A stretch of 64,000 nucleotides of DNA from Chaetoderma sp. LZ-2023a. Lineage: Eukaryota > Mollusca > Caudofoveata > Chaetodermatida > Chaetodermatidae. Below are positions 10,900 to 22,289 of the stretch, in pieces. The stretch spans positions 137,854,508 through 137,918,507 of the forward strand of contig CM067374.1 of assembly GCA_034401795.1 (NCBI GenBank), in the 5' to 3' direction. The notes under the pieces were generated by a model, which was given only the letters and a program-made list of their open reading frames with translations, was not told where the DNA came from and ran no database searches. Position 1 is the first letter of the stretch, and each line of letters opens with the position of its first letter. The translations under genes were made by a program, and so were the position numbers.

Positions 10900-13800
10900 T
10901 CAATTATCCAAGTCATCTTCCTCAATGAGCGTTATTGAATTCGAGCAACTGAGACCCTTACAGTCTTCGCAGGCGGATGTGCAGCTGAGCCCATGTTTTC
11001 TACAGGTGCATCTCTTTGATTCACAGCCAGTTTTGCAGCTGCATCTAAATGAATACAGTAAATCGTCAGGTGCTGCCAGCATGTCAGTCTTAACAGGCAG
11101 CATTTGGTGGTTGAGAACTTTCCAGCCCCATTCTGTTGGATCCATATCTCCAGCATCTCCTCTCCAAACTTGAATTTGGTAGTACACGCGAAGACTGTGA
11201 AACTTTGCGGATGCGGGTGTTGGTGGTAAATCTCGTGCTTCAACATACTTGGAACTTTTTGCAACCTTCTCCCTGAATCGCTTGTACCGCAAAGCAACTA
11301 GACTATCCATTGAAGTGCCATTGTATAGAATAAGCATTGCCTTCTCACCTGCTTTTATCACGTCATCTTTATTCGCATTACTCATTGTAAACACTTCAGC
11401 AATTTGAGAGAGTTCTTTGCAGCACTGGATTTTGCTAAGGGATGCAGATTTTCCAATTCCATAAAGCCTAGATGTTGAGTCACAGCCAAGGATAGCATGG
11501 ATAAATAACAGCTGTGAGCACAAACAGAACCCGAGTTTTTCCTTTGCCATTTTGATATTCCAGTCGGGGTTTCTTTGCATTTTGCTTTGGCTCTGGTCTG
11601 AAAAATAGCTGACAGCCATTCATATCAGTATGGTATAGAAGCAACACCAGTAGGTCGGTATCGTCTCCAACAAGAGCAGTATTTGTTGACTGAAGCCAAG
11701 ATAGCCGTTTGCGTAATTAAGACATCAGCATCACCGCTTGCCTTTATCGTTAAGCATCCAGCCTGCTCGAGAGATGAACTTAAGATTGATATGAACCGAT
11801 GTTTGCTCTGCTTGTTACTAAGAAAATCAGGCTTACTCGGAGTTACAACTGTTTGCGGAGTCAGTACAACAGTTGCGCCTGATCCACGAGTTCGCCTCTT
11901 ATGTGTTACATCTTTTATGTCTGGGCCTTGGTCATAACCATCAAAAACTACTGTAGCCTTTCCATATTTGCTTATGCAATATTTTACATATCTTTGACAA
12001 ACATTTGCAAATGTCTCTCCACGCTGCCATGGAACACGGTGTAATAGAGCTCCTCCATCAAGCACATAGTGGACAGAATCTGGAAGGACTGCATCTTCAT
12101 TTTGAATTAATTTCCACAATGCATCAGCAAGTGCCGGCTTATTTGCTTCCCATGGAAGAGATGAATTATCAAAGAGTGCGGGCGGATGAGTGCACAACTC
12201 ATACTCAAAATAAGATGATGGATTCCCTTTTGATCCATTTGTAGCAATTAAACTGAGTCTTTGAAATAGGAGTTGTGGATCAATTTGTACACATTCATCA
12301 TCAATCTTGAGAGATGTTTTGGATGCTAAGGTAATAGCTTGTCTCTTTCTTTGGAACGAAATGCTTGATACACAATGGCCACACATCAAATTAATAATTG
12401 ATTCTCCAATATCTTTAGCATCGTCAACATTGACTGATTCATGTGCAGACAATCCACTAACAAGTCCTCTAAGAGAAGGGTCTGGTCCAAATGGATTCAG
12501 TTCACTAAGGATTTTGAGAATTTTGTAAGTATCATCCATATCACGCTTTATTCGAGATTGTGTGTAATCTTTGTGTTGTTCACTTGAATCACAGTTTACC
12601 CCAGAGAGCTCTTGCATTGCATTACACACATCTGCACATGCGGGCATAGACAACAACCAAACAAGACGCTGAAGTTCTGTCATTCCACGACCTCGTGTTA
12701 GACCACCACTTGACTTTACACTTCTCATAAGGACCTGCTCAATAACTAGATCAGTAGATAACCCTGCCCAATACCTATCACTTCGATGAATGACATGATG
12801 ACCATTGAGGAAGCTGGTGTGTATATCTGGATGACTTTCAGGTATTTCTAACATCTTTTGTAAATATACATATGCAGACTTGGCGTACAGATTATGCCCA
12901 GCGGCTGCAAAATATGGAAGCATCTCACGAACGGTCTGAAGGTGCATGATCCAATCACCAGTTCGTTCTGCCTTAATGAATTTACGCAGAATGTCAACCA
13001 ACTCCATATACAAAAGCCAGAGTCGTGCAGTCCTCTTATCTTTCATGACCACCTTCTCTGAGTCTAGTTTGTCCTTGACATCATGTAATGCATTTTCCGA
13101 CGACAATCTTGTAGCTACATACGGATTTTTGATAATGTCATCATAGAGCTCTCCAACTTTAACCAGACTTTTATTTAGGGAACTTTCAATCGTTTCATGT
13201 CCTGCAACATTATCATCATTGTCAAACAATTCTTTTGAATGCATTGCAGCGGAATATTCTACTGTGTCAACTTCAGCATCTGCAATTGTAGGTAGTGGTA
13301 GGTTGTATGCATTTGCAATCAAGATTGTACTGAGAGAAGCAAAAACCATGAGGTGTCCTCGAACTGCTCGAGAAATTGCCTTTCCACTAAGAATGTGTTT
13401 GACAGCATTCTCAGCGTAGACTACCTCTAGAATAGGCGCAAGACCGCTTCCTGCCATTAAGTGACCAATGCAGCCAAGGAAGCTCATCTCCATATGAAGA
13501 CCTCCGAGTCTTAGAATAATTTGCTTTAATGGACTCCAGCTCGGCTCAATCTCTATGATAGTCATAGCTTTCCAAAATAAGGGCTGATCAAATGTAATCA
13601 TGGGTGCAACATGGTATCGGTTTGCCTGTTCACAAACATAAGTCAAAGTGGAAAAGATGCAGGTCATGTTACTTGGCTCTAGATCTATCATCGGAAGGAA
13701 AATAACAGACGATTTACCTGGATAAACTCCTTGGTGAACAGTTTGCATCATGCCAGACCATGACTGTCTCCTTGAACGCAGAAACAAAGAGAAATCCCAG

Positions 13801-13940
13801 GGGATGTCAATGTCAGCTGTTGGGTCTGTTTGTTCCATCGCAGTTAACTCCTTAAAGGTCAATGGGAAGTTCCTGGTATGTTGAGACTCAAAGTTCCTGA
13901 TACAGATCTTGCCAACTTGCTTGATATCTTCCGTGACCAT
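10900..13940 (-). pseudogene. FEN1/XPG-like nuclease-CXC family protein, intronless, two frameshifts
   Basis: Two minus-strand ORFs, 13940-11625 (771 aa) and 11619-10900 (239 aa), are parts of one protein. A short third-frame segment between them carries a conserved VGDDTDLLVLLLYHTD block. I recognise the family as uncharacterised proteins common in invertebrate genomes. The N-terminal 600 residues (DIPWDFSLFLRSRRQSW, IFLPMIDLEPSNMTCIFSTL) have no domain I can name. From about residue 625 the order of motifs parallels FEN1/XPG nucleases: DGGALLHRV, ATVVFDGYDQ...KDVTHKRR, SGDADVLITQTA, VGDDTDLLV and FIHAILGCDSTSRLYGIGK (like the GCDY...GIG helix-hairpin-helix). The C-terminus has nine cysteines (CSCKTGCESKRCTCRKHGLSC...) like a Tesmin/TSO1 CXC DNA-binding module. 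The nuclease assignment is my inference. Two single-base frame changes near 11690 and 11570 make it a pseudogene unless they are read errors. The gene lacks introns and may be 5' truncated. Confidence 0.75.
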
Positions 13941-14884
13941 GAAATTCAGAGCTTAGACAACATTTCTACTTCGTTTATTTGCGGAATGAAGCAGGTAAGG
14001 GAAGTTTCATTATTCGGATAATGGCGGTAGCTAAATATGCGAATTTACCCACTTTCCCATCGAGGGATTTTGGAGGACTTTTGATATGTGACATCTGGCA
14101 GTCCCATGAATGCCGCAGAAAAGAAATAAATTCTGTTGCAATTTGTTCTAGGTTAATTTGTAGTTTTACTGGACTATTAGTGCTTCAAAGTGACATAGTT
14201 TGTCAGTGTTCATTAAATAATGGCAATCCCCCCATCATATTGTCCTAGGCCTTTTATAGGGTTGGGCAATGTGCATGTTTCAAACACCGGCGTGTTCCTG
14301 TCATTCTCTCGCGTATCTCCGCATGGCGTGTCACCCGCACAGCGTGTCAGTGGACACTGCTGAGATACAGAGATTGGAGAAATATTCAATTACTATGATA
14401 GAGTACACCTATAGCTGTCCCTATAGAGCCTCAGTCATGCAGTCTGTGACCTAAATTTAATGCTCTGGTATGCTGCTGCTACTTCTCTCCATTCAGTTAG
14501 TACATGCACACTCACACCCAGGCATAGCAGCTTCCAAGGCATCAATAGCTTGTCTCCCCGTACGAAATACTTGTTAGTAGTTTAAGTAATTCTCATCATC
14601 AGTCAGAAAAATACCATAACAATATTTTTTGTAATTTATAATTGGTCTGGATCACTGAACCAGTCATAACTTTTCAAAAGTATTCCTAACCTGCAAATGA
14701 GCATTATTATTTTCATTCGTCAATCTGATTGGGAATTTTGGTTGGTTTGGTCTTTAAAGCTTTATGACATGGATATTCAACACCAAATACTTTCAGACAA
14801 TTTTATGTATTTGTATCAAGATAAGTTGTCTTTGTATCTTATATCAAGCCTTAATAAATCAATCTCAGGGCAAACAAAGAGGAC
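13941..14884. other. No gene seen upstream of the nuclease-like gene
   Basis: No convincing coding region, promoter or terminal repeat was found on either strand. A CCAAT/TATA arrangement for the minus-strand gene could not be picked out. One possible reading is that the coding part continued upstream and is lost. Confidence 0.5.
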
Positions 14885-15022
14885 AGCGGTTGAATATTTT
14901 GAAATTAATATGATTGGAAGCCCATTGCTGCCATGGCTTTTAGTCATATTAATTTCAAATTGTTAAACAGAATATGCTATTCATCGAAAAGAATGTATTT
15001 TTCCGGGCTTTGTCATTGAAAG
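14885..15022. repeat. Family A palindromic element (A2)
   Basis: TGAATATTTTGAAATTAATA with TGATTGG (14890 on) pairs with 'tcatattaatttcaaat' (14944-14960) around a 'gctgccatggc' centre. The right end is 'attgaaagggttaatg'. Confidence 0.75.
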
Positions 15023-15174
15023 GGTTAATGTGTTTACGCCTTGTGGGATAATAATAACAGGAGCAGACCTATGATTGCTCCCCTCCCTTTTTTAACACAT
15101 TTCTGTTAATCTCAGATGTTTGCCTCTGATCTGTGCTATGGTGGACTCTTTAGTGCAGTCTCAATTTTGTTTTT

Positions 15175-15358
15175 AACCCTTTAAATTTGTTCAAAAAATT
15201 TAAAATGTTTACTCATCGAATGTTCATTTGCTTGGTTATCGAGCCAGTCACTCCAATGGTAAATTTTCAAAAATAGTCTTCTCTTGGCCTGCAAATGGAC
15301 ATTCCCCAAGACCACTACAGAGGCCGGTATTGGCCAGCTTCGTCGCGATAACGGTTAA
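15175..15358. repeat. Family B palindromic element (B3)
   Basis: Left end 'aaccctttaaattt', centre 'tcgagccagtcactccaatg', then 'tcttctcttggcctgcaaat' and 'ggacatt', right end 'ataacggttaaatt'. The left arm is partly deleted. Confidence 0.75.
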
Positions 15359-15627
15359 ATTGAAGATAGATCAGATCAGTAATTTCCAATTAATAGATCC
15401 AATACAGATCAACATTTTTAAGCTGGATTATGGCGCGTCTGTAAATTCTCTTGCACCGTAGCAACCGTTATTGTGATAAAATTTTAGCAAATTGCATCAT
15501 TAGTTTCCGTAAGATAGTGATTTGAAATTTGATCCGATCTGGATTTGGGTTTCTATATCCGGTCATGGGTAAATGTTTGAAAATCCTGTTGTACGGTAAA
15601 CAAAAAAGGAGTTTTCGGACTGAAGAG

Positions 15628-16917
15628 ATAGACACGCCAGCATGCCTGAAGAGATAGACACACCAGCATGCTTGAAGAGACAGACACACCAGCATGCCTG
15701 AAGAGATAGACACACCAGCATGCTTGAAGAGACACACACCAGCATGCCTGAAGAGATAGACACAGCAGCATGTTTGAAGAGATAGCCACATAGGGGAAAG
15801 CATGCCTTAAGAGATAGACACATAGGGAAAGCATGCCTGAAGAGATAGACACACCAGCATGCCTGAAGAGATAGACACACCAGCATGCCTGAAGAGATAG
15901 ACACACCAGCCTGCCTGAAGAGATAGACACACCAGCATGACTGAAGAGATAGACACACCAGCATGCCTGAAGAGATAGACACACCAGCATGCCTGAAGAG
16001 ATAGACACACCAGCATGCCTGAAGAGATAGACACAGCAGCATGACTGAAGAGATAGACACACCAGCATGCCTGAAGAGATACACACCAGCCAGCATGCCT
16101 GAAGAGATAAACACACCAGCATGCCTAAAAAGAGACACACCAGCATGCCTGAAGAGATAGACACACCAGCATGCCTGAAGAGATAGACACATAGAGAAAG
16201 CATGCCTGAAGAGATAGACACACCAGCATGCCTGAAGAGATAGACACACCAGCCAGCATGCCTGAAGAGATAGACACACCAGCATGCCTAAAAAGATAGA
16301 CACATAGAGAAAGCATGCCTGAAGAGATACACATAGGGAAAGCATGCCTGAAGAGATAACACCAGCATGCCTGAAGAGACACACCAGCCAGCATGCCTGA
16401 AGAGATAGACTAGCATGCCTGAAGAGATAGACACATAGAGAAAGCATGCCTGAAGAGATACACACCAGCATGCTTTAAGAGATAGACACACCAGCATGCC
16501 TGAAGAGATAGACAAACCAGCATGCCTTAAGAGATAGACAAACCAGCATGCCTGAAGAGATAGACACACCAGCATGCCTGAAGAGATACACACCAGCATG
16601 CCTGAAGAGAGACACACCAGCATGCCTGAACAGACACACCAGCCTGCCTGAAGAGATAGATACACCAGCATGCCTGAAGAGACACCAGCATGCCTGCAGA
16701 GATAGACACACCAGCATGCCTGAAGAGATATACACCAGCATGCCTGAAGAGATAGACACCAGCATACCTGAAGAGATAGACACACCAGCATGCCTGAAGA
16801 GATATACACCAGCATGCCTGAAGAGATAGATACACCAGCATGCCTGAAGAGATACACACCAGCATGCCTGAAGAGATAGACACACCGGCATGCCTGAAGA
16901 GATACACACCGGCATGC
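15628..16917. repeat. 26-bp minisatellite, about 50 copies
   Basis: Unit 'gcctgaagagatagacacac' plus 'cagcat', period 26 bp. Length variants lack 'ta', 'ac' or 'ga', and some copies carry 'atagggaaagcatgcc'. Because 26 is not a multiple of 3 and the unit has no stop on the minus strand, long leucine/cysteine/serine-rich ORFs (up to 302 aa) open in all minus frames and are not genes. Each unit holds GCATGC (SphI-type palindrome). Confidence 0.95.
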
Positions 16918-16954
16918 ACTCTTCTTCTTTAGGGGCGAGGATTCTCTGCTGTCT

Positions 16955-17146
16955 CACTGCTGCAAGCCACCATACAGTAATTTTAATGGGCAATATCTCT
17001 GGGCCTGCTGAATATTTTGAAAACAATTTGACTGAAAGTTGCTGGTGGCATAGCCACCAACCACTTTCAGTCAATTGGTTTTCAGAATATTTAGCATATC
17101 ACATGGAAAATGAAGTCTGCAGAAATTCAACAGGCAAACAGTTAAA
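16955..17146. repeat. Family A element, near complete (A3)
   Basis: Outer left 'ctcactgctgcaagccac', hairpin 17009-17094 (TGAATATTTTGAAAACAATT ... TTCAGAATATTTA) with a GGTGGC-ATA-GCCACC centre, outer right 'gaagtctgcagaaattcaac' and 'cagttaa'. 17147-17605 has no recognisable feature. Confidence 0.85.
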
Positions 17147-17835
17147 CTTGAAGTCGTGAATAGCTTTCAGGCCCTAATCATACTCAGCAAATGTTTGCTC
17201 GATACGATCATGAATTTTTGCTGCCTCAACCACAACTAAAATTAAGCGTTGAAGTTTCCTGGAAACTTGATGCTTCAGTTTGTTTGTACTGACTTTTCAG
17301 TTGAGTCTGGATGCCAGAATTCTGCTTGCACATTCCTTTTATAATAAGTACCCTATTGGCAGGATCTGTAGCTTGTCTGAGTGGATACAGTCCTTGTTTA
17401 GGGCATGTGTACCTGATATTAAGCATATGAGGGACATAAGATGACACACTGGTGGCTCATCATTTCACTTGATCAACGACAAAAATATCTCAGAGTTGCA
17501 GGATTATTGAAATACTCTGTCATGACCCCGATAGCATGGAAACCAACACTCCCCGCAAGGACTGTGAGAAGTTTCTCCACCAATTATAACTCGTATAATA
17601 TAACTAATACAAGAGGCCCAATGGGCCTGTATCGCTCACCTGGAACATTGGCATATCAAACTAATCTTACTTAAGTTTTACATCTATCGGTGTCACTTCC
17701 AATGACTTTCAGTCAAATGATTTAGTTTTCGAGATATTGACAATCTCTGGACTGGTTTTTTTTGCATTAGTGATTTTGAACAATGTTTAAGTGAAAATAG
17801 ATGATATCAGTGCTAACAACAGCTGGTTTCTTAAC

Positions 17836-18050
17836 TGTCTTACTGCTGCAAGCCAGTGCAGCCAATAATTTCAATTTTCAAAAGCTCTTGACTTGTTGAA
17901 TATTTTGAAAACAATTGGACTGAAAGTTGTTGGTGGCTTAGCCACCAACAACTTTCAGTCCAATTGTTTTCAAAATATTTATCACGTTCAGAGATATAAC
18001 CGTTGGAATATGTCGTCTGCAAAAACTCAGTCAGACGCTTACTAGAGGTT
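17836..18050. repeat. Family A element with longest perfect hairpin (A4)
   Basis: The arms around 17899-17981 are complementary over about 38 bp: ATATTTTGAAAACAATTGGA ... and ... TCCAATTGTTTTCAAAATAT, with GGTGGC-TTA-GCCACC in the centre. Both arms carry GG/CC where other copies have TT/AA, so the difference is matched on both sides. Outer sequences: 'cttactgctgcaagcca' on the left, 'gtcgtctgcaaaaactcagt' on the right. Confidence 0.9.
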
Positions 18051-18194
18051 TAAATACAATTTGAAGAAAATGGTCTCCAAAGGCAGGTAGGTGGTCTTTA
18101 TAGCAGGTTATTCCCCACCACCACACAATCCATTTAACACATGCACATCTGGCTGAATCACCAAGTTAGCAGCAGGGGTAGGGTGAGCTGGAGT

Positions 18195-18305
18195 TGATTT
18201 AGAAAATGATTTGACTGAAAGTCATTGCTGCCTTAGGCAGCAACAACTTTCATTGCTACCAAAGGCAGCAACAAATTTCAATCAAATACAGTTCAAATAT
18301 TTTTA
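18195..18305. repeat. Family A element, rearranged (A5)
   Basis: A 'gctgccttaggcagcaacaa' centre is followed by a second 'gctaccaaaggcagcaacaa' copy. The outer arms are shortened. Confidence 0.7.
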
Positions 18306-19265
18306 AGAGCATAGATGTCAGAGCACATAATACATATCTTAAATATTTCTGCAGTATTGGAAAGGTTAATCTGTTAATTGGAATTTAATATCTAGTTTGG
18401 CAATAAAATCTGACATGGTGATAAGAAGGTGGGAACAAACCATTTGCCCTATGAAAGTGAGACTGCAAATATTTAAGGAGTGATAACTCTGGCATTTGAC
18501 GTCCTATCAGTTTCATTTCACAACACAGATATAGGATGCCGTCATTAACATTGTGACCAAGTTTGGTGTCAATCCGTCAAGAAATAACAAAATGAGCCAT
18601 CATTGTTGGTGACGGACAAACAGATGGATGGACAGACTTACAGAAGATGGATAGGGTTATCGCTATATGATAGCTGACTGACAAGTAAGCGGAGTTAAGA
18701 AAACCAATTTCGGCTTCACAATCCATGAAATAAATAAATTGAATATGGCAGCCAAACACGCTAAAATTTGATTGGTCCACGGCGGCCATGTTTTTTACTA
18801 TCAACTTCCCATGAACAAACTTTAATGGCCCTTAGTCCATAATCATATCCCCAAAATTTCAGCCCGATCCATTCAGCGGGTCTGCAGAATAAGTCGTTTT
18901 TACGAAAACTAAGTCATCCAAGATGGCCGCGGAACCATTTGGCCAATCAAGTTCCTTCGAACAAACTTGGTTTAGCTCTTGCCCTATATATTTCGTGAAT
19001 TTTGAATCAATCCACCAAGCGGTTTCGGAGATTTTTAAAGCCATTTCCTAAAATCGGCCAAAATCCAAGATGGCCACCGGCCAAATCGGCTTTGTTTGAA
19101 CAAACTTGGATCCCTATGCCCTAAGGATACTTCCTGCCAAATATAATTGAAATCGGCCCAGTGGTTATTGAGAAGAAGTCGTGTAAAGGAAAAAGTTGAT
19201 GGACAGACGCCGGACGGTCGCCATGGCATAAGCTCACTTGGCCATTCTGGCCAGGTGAGCTAATA

Positions 19266-19930
19266 ATACAAGAGGTCCATGGGGCCTGTATCCCTCACGT
19301 GCAATTATTGGCCATTGGCACAAACAAACAAAACGAGATGACAACAGGAAAAATTTACCAAACTGATTTCTATGAAGAAGTTTTAGGCAAGTTTTATTAA
19401 AATTGACCCAGTGGTTAAAAAGTAGTTTTTTATATGATTTTCTCAGAAATTTTCAGAGAATCTAAGATGCCCAACATGCTAAATTTAGATTGAGCCATGG
19501 CAGCCACCTCTTTTACGTATAAACTTTCCATGGACAAACTTCAATGGCCCTTAGTCCCTAACCATATCTCCCAAATTTCAGCCCGATATGTTTAGTGGCA
19601 CTAAATTAGTGCTACGGGTGAAATCATTTCACAAAAACTAGGTCATCCAAGATGGCTGCCAAAACATTTAGCCAATCAAGTTCCCTCGAACAAGCTTGAT
19701 TCAGCTGTTGCCCTAGATGATGTTTCACGAGTTTTGAATCGATCCTCAGTCATTTCAGAGATTTCTAGACTTCTAAAAATTGACAAATATACAAGATGGC
19801 CGCAGTCCAAATTGGACGATTGGCTTCGTTTGAACAAACTTGGATCTCCATGCCCTAAGGATGCTTCCTGTCCAATATACTAATATTGTGGAAATGACCA
19901 TATTAGCGATGAGTCAGAGGCAAAATATTG
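19266..19930 (+). repeat. Dispersed AAGAGGCCC-headed repeat (copy 2, 3' truncated)
   Basis: It begins 'caagaggtccatggggcctg' immediately after copy 1 and repeats the 'ccaagatggctgcc', 'gaacaagcttgattcagc' and 'tgccctaaggatgcttcctg' modules. It stops before the GGTGAGCT tail. Confidence 0.7.
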
Positions 19931-20165
19931 GAAACGTCAAAATAGTCCTGACCAATGGTTATAAAAGGGTTCTTATGATAAAACTAAATGCAAAATTACA
20001 TCTATTATGAGTGACCACAGAATACAGTCTGATCTGTAAATATCAAGCTTGCCAGAGATTGATAGCTAGACATCTAATCTGATAGATAAATAAACACACA
20101 TTGCAAACATTAGAATAGACTTGTACAGAAAGGTGACCAGGTTAGAGGTCAACAAGCACTTCTAA

Positions 20166-21013
20166 ATATGATAAAATGCCATTGAACTCCATTGTTTCAA
20201 ACCGGAAATGTCCCTTGCGAGACTGAGCATGGTCCGGATAAAAGAACCTGGATGTAGTTGGATCAAATTCTGGATGGATGTCTCAGAAACTACTGGTCTG
20301 ATTTGGCTCAGACTTTAACACATGAACTGGTGTGATGATACACTAGGGTTCCACAACTTTGGGTGTGCTCTGAAAATATCTGGATAATCTAAAAAAATCT
20401 GAATACTTTACAATGTGATAAAAATGGAAGGTTAAGGATCTGTAATCTATGATTATAGTCATTGTATCACTGTCTATGCTTTACAGCAATGTTAGATTAA
20501 CATAACTTGTGGATTGGCAAACCTTGGGAGTGGGGTACCGAGTATTTGAAACAATGATGTTAAATGGCATTTTATCATTTATACGGGTACATTGGTTTTC
20601 CCATCCACGAGGTATCCCCTATCCAAAAGGTTAACTTTACCATCCAATACGGTTACCCCACTCCCAAGGTTTGCCAATCCACAAGTTATGATAATCTAAC
20701 ATTGCTGTGAAGCATAGACAGTGATACAATGACTAATCATAGATTACAGATCCTTAACATTACATTTTTATCACATTGTATGTATTCAGATTTTTTGAGA
20801 ATATCCAGATATTTTCAGAGCACACCCAAAGTTGTGGAACCCTAGTGTATCATCACACCAGTTCATGTGTTAAAGTCAACACCAGTTCATGTGTTAAAGT
20901 CTGAGCCAAATCAGACCAGTAGTTTCTGAGACATCCATCCAGAATTTGATCCAACTACATCCAGGCTCTTTTATCCGGACCATGCTCAGTCTCGCAAGGG
21001 ACATTTCCGGTTT
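20166..21013. repeat. Large fold-back: ~350-bp inverted repeats with a nested second inversion
   Basis: Left arm 20199-20545 (starts AAACCGGAAATGTCCCTTGC) and right arm about 20648-21013 (ends GCAAGGGACATTTCCGGTTT) are near-identical reverse complements. The spacer is about 100 bp. The right arm has an internal duplication of 'acaccagttcatgtgttaaa' (near 20860-20895). Separately, 20166-20200 'atgataaaatgccattgaac...attgtttcaaa' is the inverse of 20546-20580, so the left arm sits between its own pair of about 35-bp inverted repeats. No ORF. This is consistent with a fold-back or MITE-like element. Confidence 0.85.
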
Positions 21014-21240
21014 TAGCTATGGCCCGCGTTTCAAAATATTCAACAGCGTGTTTATTAAATTACAGACTTACAATTCATACAACGTATCAGACTATTCCAG
21101 ATTTGATGATGGTCTATATGGAACCCTTTGTGACGTAATGATTGTGACGTCATCATACACGTGCTGAGCTGATTATGACATCATATGAGGTAAAATGATG
21201 GTTGGATACTCTGGAAAGGTGAATTCTCTTGCACGACAAA
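21014..21240. repeat. CRE-rich palindrome-derived repeat (family F, copy 1)
   Basis: Begins with a family A right arm 'tttcaaaatattcaacag', then carries 'tgacgtaatgattgtgacgt' and 'catcatacacgtg' and ends 'ggaaaggtgaattc'. Related blocks lie at 27.96-28.11 kb and, inverted, 44.53-44.77 kb. A short hairpin 'cctcgcc...ggcgagg' follows at about 21330-21350. Confidence 0.6.
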
Positions 21241-21489
21241 TTTCTCCATCGTGTTAAAATTTCAACCAAATCAAATCAGTAGTTTTTGAGGTACATCTCC
21301 GGACACACCCGATCGCAATACCCTCCTCCTCGCCTTATGTGGCGAGGGTATAACAACACAACAGCATAATTAAGCTTTAACTAAATCATTTCTTTTATTT
21401 CTCGTCATTTGGAGTATTAATAGTCATGACACATGTCAGAGGAGAAACAGACATACTACAAAAGGCAAAATTTTGAAAAATCACATCCT

Positions 21490-21660
21490 AACCCTCTGAG
21501 TCCCTGAATATCCATTTCAAGGCAACCATACAGGAAAGCTGTTGAAACTTTTGAAACCAATTTGACGGCAAAATATTGCTGCCATAGGCAGCAACAGCGT
21601 TCAGTCAAATTTGTTTTAAAACATTCAACATAATACGTCTTACATTTTAAACGATTTACC
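21490..21660. repeat. Family A element (A6)
   Basis: Left end 'taaccctctgagtccctgaa'. Hairpin 'gttgaaacttttgaaaccaa' with a 'ctgccataggcag' centre, right arm 'agtcaaatttgttttaaaac' and 'attcaaca'. 21661-22260 has no other recognisable feature. Confidence 0.75.
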
Positions 21661-22289
21661 GTATTTGGTATTTTGTGTTCAAATGATTAAAATGACTACT
21701 ATTCTATTTAAATCTATTTAGCCAATATAAGAAGTTAGCAAAAATAGGATTGTGATATATAGATACAAATAGCAAGAGTTATTAGATATCAAAGATGGAT
21801 ATATATACATATATGTATAAAACAATAAAAAATCTGGAATGCCAGCAAAAGATGCGTTTTGTTTTGTACAGATTTTGTTTATTCTGTGTGCTAAACCTAT
21901 TATAAGGTGAAGCAAGTGCTGCAATAACCATTCAAATTGTGCCATGAGATTATTGTAATAGACATGCCTGTCGGTTTTATGTGTATTCTCCAATAACACA
22001 CGTTACACGACACGTGGTTATGAAGACGTTTATGTATTTTGGGTTCAGTTAAACAGTCAAAGTCATGGAAGTTTTAAAATGTCTAGCATCATAATTCTGT
22101 TCATCTGAAGTGGTCAAGAACAAACCTTTTTTAAAAGTTGTCCTTGGAGTTAATTGTATTGATTCCGCGGTCAAAAGATCACATAAAATGGTGGGTCAGG
22201 CAGAAGGTAGCTGGTGTGGAAATGTTTAGACAAGATTGGTAGGTTGGTCTGTTTAGAACAGGGGTGGATGATTTTTAACCCAAGTTACG

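Larger units (their letters stand above)
17608..19264 (+). repeat. Dispersed AAGAGGCCC-headed, GGTGAGCT-tailed repeat (copy 1)
   Basis: Head 'caagaggcccaatgggcctg' and 'tatcgctcacctgg' at 17610-17644. Tail 'taagctcacttggccattct' and 'ggccaggtgagctaa' at 19229-19263. Inside, modules such as 'aactaagtcatccaagatgg', 'gaacaaacttgg' and 'tatgccctaaggat' repeat, with 'gacagacgccggacggtcgc' near the tail. Two family A hairpins are nested in it. Non-coding. Confidence 0.75.

Noticed and set aside
10900-13940. Nuclease-like gene as part of a DNA transposon
   Set aside because: No inverted termini or target duplication was found around it; mobility remains only a possibility.
15563-17074. Several minus-strand ORFs of up to 302 codons rich in CLSLQACW/YLFRHAGV
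   Set aside because: They are frame-cycling readings of a 26-bp minisatellite.
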